Shown: positions 1 to 12,284 of the stretch, piece by piece | Numbering within the stretch: position 1 is the stretch's first letter | Layout: the number at the start of each line of letters is the position of its first letter | Origin: Henricia sp. BOLD:AAB3569 | Lineage: Eukaryota > Echinodermata > Asteroidea > Spinulosida > Echinasteridae | Direction of reading: 5' to 3' | NCBI GenBank assembly: GCA_037783545.1 | Contig: JBBELK010000308.1 | Span: 2,542,001-2,606,000, forward strand | DNA length: 64,000 nucleotides | Position numbers and translations under genes: made by a program | Notes under the pieces: generated by a model | The model's input: the letters and a program-made list of their open reading frames with translations, nothing else | Told to the model about the DNA's origin: nothing | Database searches by the model: none

Positions 1-779
1 ATGTTTTTGACAAGACATTGATAAATCCAAACTCACTTAACAATTTCCTAATTGTTTACACACAAATTGCCCAAATCACAAGTTGCATTGTCCTTTGGTG
101 TTTTTCATTCTGACCCACACTCCTTTGTTTCATAATAAATATCTACAAATGTCTTACTGGTGACAGAACTTTTTTGGTCGAGTGTATATCTTTAAACGGT
201 TAAAAATTGTCCCCATAATTTTGGCCCTTGTTTTCCAAGGACAAGGATGTTCGCCCTACAGTCAACAAGGGATACAAAAGCTCAGAACTTCTATATTGAA
301 ACCATTAGAGTGCTATTAAATTGTATTTTCATAATTATTGCCAACAGGCGTGCTATACGCATCTACTTGGAAGCAGAACGATATGCGTTGTTCGACGTTT
401 CATGGAGAAATTGCGTGCGTACTATCAAAGTACGTATACACTGCCAGTGGCGAACTTAATTCACAGATGTCTCTACTTTCAAAATTGCATCCTCGAGGGG
501 AAAAAACAAAAACCGAAGTGATGCAATTTAGCATCCGGGCGGATAGCAATATCCTCTCGTTGGGGGCAGCCATATTGGTCTATTCCCCAAGGCCACACAC
601 GGGGAGTTGAGTGGCGGAAGTCAACACGTCACGGGTACCATGTTTACCAACCTATTAGACAGGTAATTTACTTGTCAATCAAACTAAAAGTGACTGTTGG
701 CGAATCAATCATTTGGAATGCGCTTTTGCGGTCAAATTCAGCCCTTGAATACAAATGAAATCGGGGTATTGAGTTTATA
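1..779. other. No recognised feature
   Basis: AT-rich with a few short frames; nothing supported. Confidence 0.4.
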
Positions 780-1129
780 TTAAAGGAGCGTGTTCAGATT
801 TATTCTGGAAAATAAATTTCGTCGTAACCCAACAATTATATAAAATGCCTCCCTGAAATACTATCCATGGGGAAAAAACGGGAAATTTGCAATCTCCAAT
901 TTGAATATGGAAGCAAAAAGATTAGTGTAATCACTGCACTATACTTTATGGAACCGGATAAAATAGTTTACAAAACATCGGTATTTTTTTTGCCGATATC
1001 CTTAAAAATATACGGATTGGGAGCGCGAAATTTCAGAATGCCCACGAGACAAATAATACGGTATCAAAATCTCAACACCCTTGGGAAAAAGAGGGGGGCC
1101 AAAAATGTGATCTGGACACACTCCTTTAA
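780..1129 (+). mobile_element. TTAA TIR element (CTCCTTTAA family), copy 1
   Basis: TIRs TTAAAGGAGCGTGTTCAGAT and ATCTGGACACACTCCTTTAA. The interior (TTTGCAATCTCCAATTTG, TATACGGATTG) is shared with 23942-24278, 28545-28890 and 38238-38748. Confidence 0.85.
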
Positions 1130-1266
1130 AAGCAGAGGCTCGTCAATGCGCGCGTGGGGCCAAATTCGTGACACGAAATACGCAGCTCCATGCCTTTGCT
1201 ATGGAGCTGCGTATTTCGTGGCACGAATTTGGCCTCACGCGCGCTTTGACGAGCCTCTGCCTTTAA
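1126..1266. mobile_element. TTAA hairpin element, copy A
   Basis: Near-perfect palindrome bounded by TTAA: arms read TTAAAgGCAGAGGCTCGTCA then a CGCGCG block, AATTCGTG.CACGAAATACGCAGCTCCAT and a short CCTTTG loop. It begins at the terminal TTAA of the element at 780-1129. First of eight copies. Confidence 0.9.
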
Positions 1267-1682
1267 GTGCAATATAGTAGAGTTCTGTGGTTCAATAACG
1301 CCCCCGTTTCTCCGGCCAGTGGTCATTTGATGTCCGGAACGCCGGACATTCCTTTCCATTAAATTGTTCCCCCCACCGGACACCACAGGTGGCTTTTGGC
1401 CCGAAATACCGGACAATTATGAAAACCAACATCCTTGATGGTTGCGGAAGAACTGAGCGTGCATGGCCGGGGATTCCATGCGCGTCTGCTTTATGGCTTG
1501 GTATTTGCATCGCGTATCGGGGATTTTATGGTGCCCTTGACTTTCATTTCTCGTCGTCAAGTCGTTCACAAACTTGTTTACATCCGAAATTGGTTCTTGC
1601 GGCACGCGTGGGTCGAAAGGGGTCTGTTGTATAAACAGCTATTTTGGTGTTGCGATGGACCTCGTTACACCGGGAAGCCATT

Positions 1683-1818
1683 TTAAAGGCACAGGATCGT
1701 CAGCAATGCGCGCGCGGCACATTCGTGCCACGAAATACGCAACTACACGCCTTTGCTGCAGCGTATTTCGTAGCACTAATTTGGGGCGCGCGCATTGCTG
1801 ACGAGCCTGTGCCTTTAA
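1683..1818. mobile_element. TTAA hairpin element, copy B
   Basis: Same palindromic family, TTAA at both ends, arms GGCACAGGATCGTCAGCAAT / ATTGCTGACGAGCCTGTGCC. The loop has diverged (CTACACGCCTTTGCTGCAG). Confidence 0.9.
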
Positions 1819-2067
1819 ATCGTGTCCCCTGAGTCGGTTCTATAAGATGTAATATATGCTGATTCGGGTGGTGCCACACGATATCGCATCCAATGTAGTC
1901 TGGGTGTACCACATAAGGGTGTACCACATGAAATAAATAGGCTACCCAATATTATTTTTTTTAAACAATTTTTTTTGCAATGTACCAAACTGATTCTATA
2001 ATCAACATTTGACCAAACAAACCTTACTCAAATGGAAGATTAAAGTGGTTACAACGGTTTCGAGTCA

Positions 2068-2215
2068 TGTCGGACCTGGACAAAGTCGGACCTGGACCAA
2101 GTCGGACCTGGACCAAGTCGGACCCGGACCAAGTCGGACCCATGACTGACTCGGACTTGGGCAAACTCGGATCCGGACCAAGTCGGACCCGTGCATGACC
2201 AAGTCTAACCCATGA
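2068..2215 (-). repeat. GGTCCGACTTGGTC minisatellite, array 1
   Basis: About seven degenerate units of the 11-bp core AAGTCGGACCT/C, seen here as the reverse of the array at 3183-3385. Confidence 0.85.
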
Positions 2216-2289
2216 CGTACGCGGCGCCGTTGTCACTGGACTCGGTACTGAACTTTTATTTGTTGAATGCAGTTTATCCAATGGTAAAA

Positions 2290-2854
2290 TTTGGACTCTT
2301 TAATTGTTCCAGCCACTGCTAAAACATAGGTAGAAAAATATTAAACCAAAAAATGAGAGTGGAATCTCTATAGGCCATGAGTACTAAACACAAGAAAAAC
2401 CCTATCCTTTTTAAAAACCGAACGGCGATAAACAAGACATATGCCGACCGGGCACACGCCAAGACCGCAAACGTAACAGTTAAAGGCCAAGGACACACAC
2501 ACAAAAATCCCTCTCGAATTATATCCACCACACGGTCCAGCAAAACAAATTAAAAAGAGCAGTCAGTCAACACACACTATTAAATTCTACTCTCACTGCA
2601 AGAAAAACAACAAACAAACATCACCGCTCGATTTACCCAAAATAACCCCATTACGATTTTGACTAATCCCCCACCACAAAGTGATGAAATGCATTAATGA
2701 ACAGTGCGGGTCTGCCGTAAACTCGTTAATTAGGACGAGGCTGACCAATATTACACAATAATTGGCTTAATTTTATTGACAATAAAGTTCCTTGAACATA
2801 AAATATATTTTTCACTTTTTTCTACAATCGTCAGATCCAGTTTCCTTGAAAACC
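2290..2854. other. No recognised feature
   Basis: AT-rich; a 74-codon minus frame (2319-2543) is hydrophobic but unrecognised. Confidence 0.35.
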
Positions 2855-2865
2855 TAGTAGCCTAC

Positions 2866-3133
2866 TGTTGTTGTTGTTAACTTTATGGCATCTTCGGCAA
2901 CTGAGGCCCTTTATGCCATCAACTATACGGTTTTAGCTTTAGCTATACTTTATTTTGAACTTGAGATGACGAAGAAGGAGTTGCAGTTTTAGAAGTGGGA
3001 GGAAAACCCCCAGAGAAATCCCCAGGGGAAAACCCACACGGTCAAGTAGGGACTCCAAACCCAATCCACATATACGCCCCGGATTCGAATCCGGACGCCA
3101 GAGGTGAAAGGCGAGGAAAGAACCTATACAGTA
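2866..3133 (-). mobile_element. Full-length tRNA-derived SINE, copy 1
   Basis: Flanked by an 11-bp direct repeat TAGTAGCCTAC (2855-2865 and 3134-3144), a clean target-site duplication. Read on the minus strand it has a B-box-like GGATTCGAATCC head, a body including CCCTGGGGATTTCTCTGGGG and a (CAA)n tail. The same element is present at 41498-41792. Confidence 0.85.
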
Positions 3134-3182
3134 TAGTAGCCTACAATATAGTAGTAGTATCTATACACGTATAAAGAGCGTG

Positions 3183-3385
3183 GACACGTCATGGGCCCGA
3201 CTTGGTCATGCATGGGCCCGACTTGGTCTGGGTCCGACTTCCTAATTGGTCCGGGTCCGACTTGGTCGAGGTCAGACTTGGTCCGGGTCCGACTTGGTGC
3301 AGGTCCGGGTCCGACTTGGTGCAGGTCCGAGTCAGTCGTGGGTCCGACTTGGTTCGGATCCGACTTGGTTTAGGCCCGATTTGAC
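3183..3385 (+). repeat. GGTCCGACTTGGTC minisatellite, array 2
   Basis: About ten degenerate units of GGGTCCGACTTGGTC. It is inverted relative to array 1, with a SINE between. Overlapping frames in two phases are shadows of the tandem unit. Confidence 0.85.
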
Positions 3386-3389
3386 CTAC

Positions 3390-3732
3390 TCCGCCTTAGA
3401 TTATATCTTTTCATAAGAAAACGACATTACATGTGTATTATGTAAGTTGAATTTATATAAATGCGTGTGGTGCACACGCATTTTTTTACATGGACGCCCG
3501 CATGTGAATGAAACTAGGTCCCTGACTACCATGGTTTTATATGGCTCCGTTTTATGTGTAGTATAGCCAGGGAACCAGCCTAAATAGGACGGTGGTTTTG
3601 CACGATTTCTTGAAAACATGGAAATAGTTTTTAATTGTTTTCTCGGAACCTGGACGAGGCACCGAGATGACTTATCCTAAAGTTATACACATCCTCAAAC
3701 ACGCATGGAGATAAGGTTATTTGTAACAGTTT
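3390..3732 (+). repeat. Dispersed repeat (CCAGCCTAAATAGG family), copy 1
   Basis: Shares AACCAGCCTAAATAGGACGGTGG and GCACACGCATTTTT with 11120-11560 and 45945-46150. Its 5' part seems to be at 1995-2070, separated by the minisatellites and a SINE. Confidence 0.65.
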
Positions 3733-3734
3733 CC

Positions 3735-3773
3735 CTGGGGGGTGGGGGGTGGGGGGAGGGGGGAGGGGGGAAT
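3735..3773 (+). repeat. G-rich tract with quadruplex potential
   Basis: Five or more runs of four to six G separated by single T or A bases. Confidence 0.8.
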
Positions 3774-5125
3774 AAAAGTGTACACTACACCGTGTACTAT
3801 GGTGCTACTGCTACTCATTACCGTGAAATGAAACCAACACTTGCAACAAAAATACCCACGTTTTCAATCCGGGTAATGGGTACCCTTGGGCGACGAACTC
3901 TCGCCCTGCGCGGTAATCCACGAGATTAAACGTCAAACACGTAGGGCCCTACCTAGATTGACAGCAGAAAATGGCGGGGAAAATGTTTTACTAGGTTAAT
4001 AGAGTCAATAGGCGAGCCATTTTCGACTACGGTGTTGATTAATGGGGCAAACTATTCCATGAGAATCCGATACAAATTGGAGGAAATTCGAGAAACGGCG
4101 AGATTTGGGTTTGCGTCAGAGGAGAGTTGTACTTTTGAGGCACTTTTGAGTTATAACATGCGCGCCCAATTTGGTTTGCGCGAGGCCCTATGAGGGCGCG
4201 TTACGATCAAGTGACACGCCCATGTCGAATTTAATGCAATTTGCTACAGTTAAACGTGTTAGTTCTGGCCGTGCCATCACAAGTACGGGCCAAAATTAAA
4301 AAGGGCTATTTTACCGCCACATCTTATAGTCTCCCGACTTTCGCCCGGCGGGCTGCAGACGGGCGACACATAAACCACCGCCACAGTGGGTTTTGAGTTT
4401 TCCGGTCATGTTTCGATCTTGTCCATTTCTCGCGCTTTTTTCCCCTCAAAATCCCCGCGACGTAATTTCTGTTTTGGGCTATCAGCATGTTTAGTAGTTC
4501 AGCCGGTCGCACGTTTTGCGTGGCCTGATATTCGTTACAAATTGTAATTCCATTAAGGGATTGAATTTCAGTTACGCGATTCGCTCTCAAACAGACCTGG
4601 CTATTTCTTTCGGTGTTTGCGGATTATTGAACGTTCGATATAGGGCCGAGTTTTCCGGGATCTGATGATGGGTGTATATTGCGATTTTGTCGGCCCGGAA
4701 GAAGGGCAAATTTTAGGGTTAACTCGGAGCATGCGACAGAGGGACTCCGCACTTTCACATGCCTGCCAAAACACATTATTAAGACGGCCTGACCGTATTG
4801 GAAAAAAATATTTGGCGCCAAGAAACTGACATCGATAAATTCGCCCATCAATAGCTTCTCAGTTGCCACGTCATATGCAGGCTGATGACAAACAGACCAA
4901 CATTTCGTAAAGGCGTTCGAATAAATGACATTTATTTTTAGTCCCAATCTGCTATATATCCATAATAGTTTTTAAAGTACCGCAGGACAATGATGTAGTT
5001 ATATCGACCGCGAACAAAATCTGAAATGATAAACATTTCAAAATGTGCACGGCAAACATTTTATTGAATGGTAGCAGTCGATAGAGGGCGCCCAATTTAA
5101 ATGTCAAAGAGTGGTGATATGACTT
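3774..5125. other. No recognised feature
   Basis: Two minus frames of 88 and 107 codons (4324-4590, 4624-4947) are unrecognised. No repeat partner was seen in the window. Confidence 0.35.
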
Positions 5126-5275
5126 AGGGGCCGTCCATAAAGTACGCACGAAATACCGACATTTTAAACCCCTCCCCGTTTGGCAAAGTTTGTGACGTCA
5201 TCCATTGGCGTATGCATTGACTCTGACCACCCCCTGCCCCGCCCCTCCGTGCATACGTACTTCATGGTGGCCCCT
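5126..5275. mobile_element. Short TIR element (AGGGGCCGTCCATAAAGTAC)
   Basis: Ends AGGGGCCGTCCATAAAGTAC and GTACTTCATGGTGGCCCCT are inverted repeats about 150 bp apart. No ORF of note. Confidence 0.75.
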
Positions 5276-6144
5276 TACACGTGCTTTTATCATGTTTACA
5301 CAGTCAGGGTGTGTGACCAAAATGGCCGCAGTGTCATTCTGTACTTTTTGTATTTCAAAGGTCAACATTTAGTGGACAATATGGCAGACAGAATCATTAT
5401 TAACCTTCAATTTTTTCCGTACTCCGAATTTTCGCCCATTCCAACACTCAAGTCAGCAGCTACGAAATTAATACTTTTATTGGATGATGAACTATAGGGT
5501 AACTGCAGGATAGCAAAGAGTCCTTATATTATTATAACTCGGGGTAACAATGCGCCGTGCCGTACATACGGCGCGAGTTGTAATTGCACGTCCCGCTGCA
5601 AGTCCGTGTAGGCCCTACTGCCGCTATACGAAAGGAATCCCAATCATTTCTTCCTAATTTGCTACATTCTGTTTCTGCACATGCTTGTCAGAATGCTTGA
5701 TATGTTTCAAAGAAGAAAACAAATGCTGAAAGATTCATACCTGAAAATGTTGGGTGAAGATGTTGCCGAGTTCTTCTCCGTCCGTAGTTTACGCTCATTT
5801 CGCTGGCAATGTTTGTCATCCAATCCCATGGACTTTGGCGAATGCGCACAGGGTATAAGTCCACGCCGAAAACCTGAATCGAATTCCTTTAAGATTCCTT
5901 GGATGTTTGAGACACGACACAAAGGGTTGGGGAATCCCTCTTCCACAGACATGTATCGGACGAGATTAACCGAATACTCGATTACTTGCGATATAGTCAT
6001 TTGAACTCGAACTACGATGTTTTTTTAACTCCTCGATTATTCCATATTCTCAGTACCAGGTTCAACGTTGTTTTTATAATTCAGTGCGATGTAATACATT
6101 TCAAAATATGCCCCAAATGAAGAAGCAGCAGCCTCTGAGAAAAA
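5276..6144. other. Intergenic, with overlapping opposite frames
   Basis: 5681-6004 is open on both strands (107 codons plus, 97 minus). The minus frame reaches TTTTCAG|GTATGA, a fair donor. No family was recognised and double-strand openness argues against reading much into it. Confidence 0.3.
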
Positions 6145-6285
6145 TTAAAGGCAGAGGCTCTTCAGCAATGCGCGCGCGCCAAATTCGTGCCACGAAATAC
6201 GCAGCTTTATGCCTTTGCTATGGAGCTGCGTATTTCGTGGCACGAATTTGGCGCGCGCGCATTGCTGACGGGTCTGTGCCTTTAA
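6145..6285. mobile_element. TTAA hairpin element, copy C
   Basis: Intact palindrome with alternating GCGCGCGC blocks in both arms and TTAA ends. Central loop GCCTTTGC. Confidence 0.92.
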
Positions 6286-6672
6286 ATTACTTAGTCAACA
6301 ACTGTGTGTTCTCATTTGAGTGTGCTTGTGATAACAGCATGTGATATGATAAGTGCACACGCAATGACGTTCTCTTTTTGTAGCTACTTGCGAGTACTCG
6401 AGTAAACGTGATAATTTTCTTTACGAGTATCGGGTAGTAAAATTAACTACTCACTCATAACTAAGCAGGAATGGGAGTTTAAAACGCTAAATGGCCCATT
6501 TGTCTTTTAAAAATGTTATTTAATGTGTTGCGCGCTACTTCATAACTGAAAACCTATACCACGTTCTTTTGATGTCAATCTGAACTATAATATTTTTAGA
6601 TTTTGCTGATTTACATGTGCAAACCAGGGATTAGCGTATTGTATTATAAATATTTTTGTTTTTATTTTTTTT

Positions 6673-7092
6673 AAGTTGCACTGTCTGATTTTAGGCCGAT
6701 TTGAGCGTCAACATCTTTTTAAAAATTAAATTGCTATTTTTCTAGATTAGAAAATGTTATCAGCTTTGATTTGGTACCAAGAACGTAAAAATCCGTCAAG
6801 GATTAATGCCAGTCGATTATAAACAAGAAATAATAAAAGACAGGCCCTGTCTTTTATTCGACAGGATTGTGACGTAAATGTACATGTGCGCGTACATGTA
6901 CATTGTATACACACACTATGTACATCATGTGAAGCCCGTTTCAAGAAAAAGGCTTGTATCTCCAATTCCCGACGTCGGAAATTTAAGTTTGTTATAGTTT
7001 ACAGAGACACGTAAGCTTTCTAAATTCGTTTGCTTGTGTTAATTAATTTTTTTTAAATTCCTTTCACCCAGACACGGACAGTGTAACTTTAA
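6673..7092 (+). mobile_element. TIR element, AAGTTGCACTGTC family, copy 1
   Basis: Ends AAGTTGCACTGTC and GACAGTGTAACTTT are inverted. It shares its whole length with 36440-36870, including GATTTGGTACCAAGAACGTA and CCCGACGTCGGAA. TGTACATGTGCGCGTACATG forms an internal palindrome. Confidence 0.85.
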
Positions 7093-9312
7093 GTACCAAC
7101 ACGAAATCAACATGGGAATAATTGACTCGCGGCTTACAGCACTCTAGTGTTTGTTCCCATGGTAATATCAACTCGAGGAAGCATAAAATTGTCAAATAAT
7201 GTCACCTAGACAGTCTAGTTCCACTCGAAAATAAATCGATGAAAAGTGTAATTGCTATTATCTTCCCCTCTTGTGTGAAATCCGTCAACTATACTTGCGA
7301 GTAATCGATTAATCGTGAGTAGTTTCTTCGCGAGTACTCGACGAGTTGAAAATTTTCATTAATCGCCCACCTCTCACTAAAACATTTGGCCGCATAGGTA
7401 ATCAACTTTAACACTCGAAATTATTTTTTCTTTCCCTTTATTTTCAAAGTGATTGCGTCCGTTAATAACTATATGGTAAAGCTTTAATTAAATTGATTTC
7501 TACTTCAAACCAGAGCCTTCTTCGCGCGAGTCATGGGACTCGCTACCCGTGACGCCACGCACGCTCGGCTTCACGCAATACCGTAATAACAGATTTTCGA
7601 CAGTTATCTCAAAAATTCCACCCCAGAAGCCCATATAATTCCAAAACAGATATACTATAGGTTGAATCTGTATCTGAGCTCTATATTTACCAGTTATCAT
7701 TTTGTGTCAACAACACAAATTCGCCGCGTTGTACGAGTTTGAAGTGGCCAAGAACTCCTCTCACCTCCGGAAACCCATTGACTTGTGTACAATCGTACAG
7801 TACGAGATTCTGCCAGCGTACTAAATTTGTATACCATCATGCACTGCGCCATGTACCGCGCGCAGTGAATTGTGGGGGAACCGTAAAGGCACGTAAAATG
7901 GCGGATATGATAAATTCTCAGGACAACAAGATGTGATAATTCAAACTATCAGTTTATAGTTTATTTTTCTTCAGCAACATTGAATGTGATAAAGGTGGTT
8001 TTCTAAGGACATACGCAGATGCCAAAAATAGAATAGAGTGCGACGCCAGTAACAAGGGTTACTACATGTAAGTCTAAACATTCGCTGGTAATCTGAAGCG
8101 CCCATTGCTAAAGTGCTGGCAAACAGTTCACTTGTTTTAGTATAGACCAATCAGTAACCTCACACAAAGGGTCACGTGTTCACTTTGATACTCTATAGGA
8201 GCAAACTAGGATTTAAGTAAATAAAATAAAGCAACCGATAGCATCAGTTCATGTAACATGACAAACAGTAATAAGTTAGAGTTTTGCAGATAAAATGGAC
8301 AGTGTACTATATTTAAATACATATTATTTTCTGTCGTTAGTGTATATACAATATGATGTCAACACTATAGCAGTTCTACGATTTTTGTTGTCAATATAGG
8401 TCAACATTATGTCGTCATCTCAAGTGCATGAATACATTAACATAATTATTGGGATAGACCCAGCAGTTAATTACGTGCCTCCGCAAAGTAGTGCAAGGTC
8501 GAATTAGGCTCGGGTATTAAATATGGTTATATTGGGTGCGTCAATTTACATGCTGCACGTATTCGGTAGGATATATTATAGTCGCCAGTCGAATGGAAAC
8601 TTGCTGGAAACCTTTATTTTTAAAATTTGTTTTGAAATTTAAAGTGAGGCTTTCTAATTTGTTTAGCTTTTCTCCCGATTCAAAATCACAAATTCCACAT
8701 ACTGTTATACGGTTGGCCTACTTGATATGCATGACAATTTGCATAACCGACTGGTGGTACATTTTTTCCAGGGTTTTTTCCCCACAATGTCTGCACGTGT
8801 TGTGAATAATTGTGTACATGATCCCAACGATCTCGTATGAGTCGGATACAAAAAAAATATATTGGATCTTGTACGAGATTTCTAATATTAGTTATCCAAT
8901 CACGAAATAACGACATCATATATTCTGTTGCTATCCTGACCGCACGAAAGGGCGACGCTGCGCCGCTATTATGCATCTCGTGTCAGTGGGTGCGCGCGCA
9001 TGACGAACTCTAAATATTCATTATTGAATATTCATGTTATGACTATGTCATTTTCGTGGTTCGACATCAGTGCCTAACACTTTGGTAAGTACTGTATATA
9101 GGACAACGTATAAAAATACTGGTTTTTTTTAGAGCGATGTTTTCTCAAGCCCATTGTTATATTTGCAGTGACCCAAAATTTCACTTCAGACGAAATAATT
9201 TCACAGGATGATTACTACCATTACCATCTTGATAAAAAAGTAAGCTTTCAGATAATAATTCAGAAATGTTTTTGAGGGTAATTACCTTTACGGAAGAGTG
9301 TTTTGCGGTCTA
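7093..9312. other. Mostly unannotated
   Basis: Apart from the repeat at 8047-8206 and CGAGTACTCG-type short palindromes near 7290-7350, nothing is supported. Confidence 0.35.
8047..8206 (+). repeat. Copy of the interior of the 35319-35628 element
   Basis: TCTAAACATTCGCTGGTAATCTGAAGCGCCCATTG and AACAGTTCACTTGTTTTAGTATAGACC match the interior of the larger element; the outer TIRs are absent. Confidence 0.7.
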
Positions 9313-9682
9313 TTAAGGCCAATTTACACGATCATACTTTAATTTGTTCAAGAACTTCATCCAACATTTTGTATGACGATGTTCAGGAGCAAATGTTTTA
9401 TCGTGTAGGCCTATATGGAAATTTGAACATCTGCGAACAAGCTTGAACATGTTGGACGATGTTCAAGCATGCACATTAGAATATGTTGGACGATGTTCAA
9501 CCTCTAAACCAATCAGATTACAGAATTGGGTCACATGGTAGTTCAGGTCGGGCGAAAATCCATAAAACATTCATGAACAATGTCTGGAACTTCTACAGTG
9601 ACGAACAACTGTGAACATCGTCATACATTCGTTGGATGGAATTTTAGAACAAAAATATGATCATCGTGTAAATTGGCCTTAA
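9313..9682. mobile_element. TTAA TIR element of 370 bp
   Basis: TIRs TTAAGGCCAATTTACACGAT and its complement ATCGTGTAAATTGGCCTTAA, with internal repeats of GACGATGTTCA / TTGGACGATGTTCA. No coding capacity. Confidence 0.88.
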
Positions 9683-10594
9683 GGGGGAGATAAAGGCGCC
9701 CGTCCCTCTGTCACATGGGTACACACTTTGAACAAAAAGAAGGTTTGACTGAAGTGTTTGCTCAGGTTTAAAACTAAAAGGTATTTCATTTTTTTTGTTT
9801 CATCGCTAAATAACAATCTGCATTTGCAAAAAAACAACGCTAGTTTGTATTTCTTTTTAAACTGTTTAATACGTCAACTATGTTTTATGCGCTTTAATAT
9901 ACGGTGTGTCAAGTTCGGTTTTAGTCAAGCTGTTCAGTACTGTATATTTTAAGTACTACTGGTTAAGCTTAATTAAGGGCAAACTACTGTAGACTACGGC
10001 ATATAACATATATAAGCCAAAAATATACACATTTTAACATCTGCCTGCATGGAGAAAATAAAATATACAGCAAGTTAACATGTTCATTCCGTAATACGTA
10101 CATCTGTGCACTATATACATACATTGCAAGTTCTCAGCTGTTGGAACGTCAGTTAAAGGTCGCATAAAATACATCTTTTGACCTCACGCAAAAGAACGTA
10201 TATACGCTATAACAATAAATAAACACAAAATAGTGTATAATACTCCTTTAAAGTTCTAGTCAAACATACGGTGGCCGATAAGGGCCATTTTGTTTATATC
10301 TACACAGTGAGGTAATTTCAGGTTCTTTCCGAGAGGAATACGATAAGTTGAGTTGTGCGCATGCGTCGTGACCCGTAACAGGCATGCGCATATAATTTCA
10401 ATATAGTTTTAACAATTTGAACCGAGTATTTTTTCCCCATGTATGTGAATTTGTTTTTGTATCTAAAAGGTTACTAATTCTAACAATCTGTGTATTTCTA
10501 TCTGTCATTTTTGCTTAGCACCCATTAAACTGTTGCCGTGCCACTTTTAAGCAACACTATTATCTGTGTAACACATGTGCCGGTTAAATGCTAT
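9683..10594. other. No gene; NRF1-like motifs
   Basis: TGCGCATGCGT at 10357 and GGCATGCGCAT at 10380 resemble NRF1 sites 20-odd bp apart; no exon is linked to them. Confidence 0.3.
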
Positions 10595-10615
10595 TTTATT
10601 TCTTTATAATTTATT
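10595..10615 (-). terminator. Candidate polyadenylation signals of the peptide gene
   Basis: Two AATAAA hexamers on the minus strand (10610-10615 and 10595-10600), about 90-110 nt beyond the stop of the terminal exon. The local sequence is AT-rich, so one match alone would mean little; placement makes them plausible. Confidence 0.4.
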
Positions 10616-10704
10616 TCTCAAAGAATAGTTTTACATTTTTCGGAATAATCGAAACAAAATACAACAAGCACGGGCGTGCATGTTTTTCTTAATTTGGTAT
10701 TTTG

Positions 10705-10883
10705 TTAGCCTAGGCGCTCCATGAGATTTCGCGTCTCGTCTGGTAACCTGACGACTTGGTTGTTTTCGTCTATGACTCCCATGGCTTTTAGTTGCTGGAG
10801 CTGGCGCATGGCCTCCGACCGATCTTGAGCGGCTATCCGAAGTTGGCTGACGAATCGCTGGAAAGCGGACAACGATGAACCGT
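10705..10883 (-). CDS. Terminal coding exon with putative amidated peptide
   Basis: Short exon of 179 nt ending in TAA. After the two phase-completing bases it reads GSSLSAFQRFVSQLRIAAQ, continues through an RSEAMRQLQQLKAMG stretch and ends NLMERLG-stop. The first part has hydrophobic residues at 3-4 spacing (L, F, V, L, A, M, L), so it should form an amphipathic helix. The final Gly directly before the stop could serve as amide donor. If cleaved at the KR just upstream in the joined frame, the product is about 59 residues ending in Leu-amide. The SLS...F...LR opening loosely recalls CRH/DH44-type hormones, but spacing and length differ, so that link is only a hypothesis. The acceptor follows a strong pyrimidine tract. 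Confidence 0.6.
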
Positions 10884-10974
10884 CTGTATTGGATAGAAAA
10901 AGGGAAACAAAATGGGGAAAATTAGACTAGAGTACATATTTCGATCAAAGCCCGTACAGATGAATTTTAAATTG

Positions 10975-11105
10975 TCATTGAAAACGCGGGTCTCGGTGCA
11001 GTTTCTTTTGTGATACAAATTTGCAAGTGAAAAGACGCGTGACGTAATACAATGGCTCAGCATCTGAAACGAGGCTGCCAGTGTTAATTTGAAGTTTGCC
11101 AATCC
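10975..11105 (+). repeat. Dispersed repeat (GCGTGACGTAATACAATGGCTC), copy 1
   Basis: GACGCGTGACGTAATACAATGGC and CTGAAACGAGGCTG are shared with 37012-37145 and 27385-27496; pieces occur at 11808-11850 and 12222-12282. Confidence 0.7.
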
Positions 11106-11119
11106 AGGATTTGCAATGA

Positions 11120-11560
11120 GATATTAATCAACCATTTGACCCGAAAAAAATCTTTACTCAAATCGAAGATAGAAGTGGTTCCAACTGTCCAATGCAATGA
11201 TTCCGCTCGAGGCGATATCTTCTTACAAAAAACAAAAAATTATAATTAAAGATGGATTTATATCAATGCGTGCGCACGTGCATTTTTGTTAACAAGTGTG
11301 CCCTCAAGTGAAGTCAACAAAACTAGGCCCCCGGCTACCGTGGTATTATGGCTGCGTTATCCGGACAGTATAACTACGGAACCAGCCTAAATAGGGCGGT
11401 GGATTTGCACAATTTCTTGAAAACACAGTTTTTTATTGTTTTCTGAAAATCTAGATGAGATGCTGAGCTGACTTATACACAGGTTGGTTTTCATCATACA
11501 CGTCCTCAATCACACATGGAGACAACGCCGTTTGTAACTGTATATTTTACCTTTTATTTA
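11120..11560 (+). repeat. Dispersed repeat (CCAGCCTAAATAGG family), most complete copy
   Basis: Begins CAACCATTTGACCCG, through TAGAAGTGGTTCCAACTGTCC and CCAGCCTAAATAGGGCGGTGG. No ORF. Fragments of its left part also occur at 15885-15990 and 41390-41475. Confidence 0.65.
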
Positions 11561-12284
11561 ACACCAACAACTATAACGCCACATTTAACGGCCGCGTCGG
11601 TCTGTTTATGAAATGAAATACACTGACATCTGGGCGCTGCACGGATTCACGCCTTTATCGCGCCAAATTGTTAGCAAAATCGGCAGGTCTATTTTAAACT
11701 GACTTCTAAGGCATTGAAGAGTGTGTTGGGAGAGATTCATTCGACCAAGCCTACTCGTAATTTTTCTCTCCACATTTATAACTGAAACGTAATTGAGGAG
11801 TTTTAAATGAAAATTTTTGTAAATGAAAAGACGCGTGACGTAATACAATCAGTATGATTGTGAAATCGAGGTAGCCTTTTGACAAGGCCTCGTGAATTTG
11901 GGCGATTTTGTGGCTTGAGTTGAGTCTACACACGCCGATTGGCTCCTTTAAATATACATACACTAAAAACAGAAGGCGTTATGCTGCCAGATATGAGACC
12001 AAGTGACTCCCCCTACCGCCGCTATACCTCAACACACTCTTCCATTTTGTTAACGTACGATTCCCCTAAAACCTGAAAGAAAATTTATTGGATGTTATAC
12101 ACAACAATAGGGGAACAATGGAAGGGGCGGGGTCACTAGGTTTCATATCTTGCACCAAATGTAAGGCGTATCGTTCGTCTGGCCTTTACCAACAATATAA
12201 CCACAACTGTCATTTGGTCAACAGGCGAGAAACGAGGCTGCCATGCAGTGCCAATTTGATTTTGTCAATTATTGTGCAAATCCT

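Noticed and set aside
3191..3384. 60-codon frames in two phases
   Set aside because: Shadows of the GGTCCGACTTGGTC minisatellite.
5707..6000. Minus frame as a 7B2-like chaperone (GFPNP and two cysteines)
   Set aside because: The resemblance is a few residues only; the PPNPCPVG core is not there and the opposite strand is equally open.
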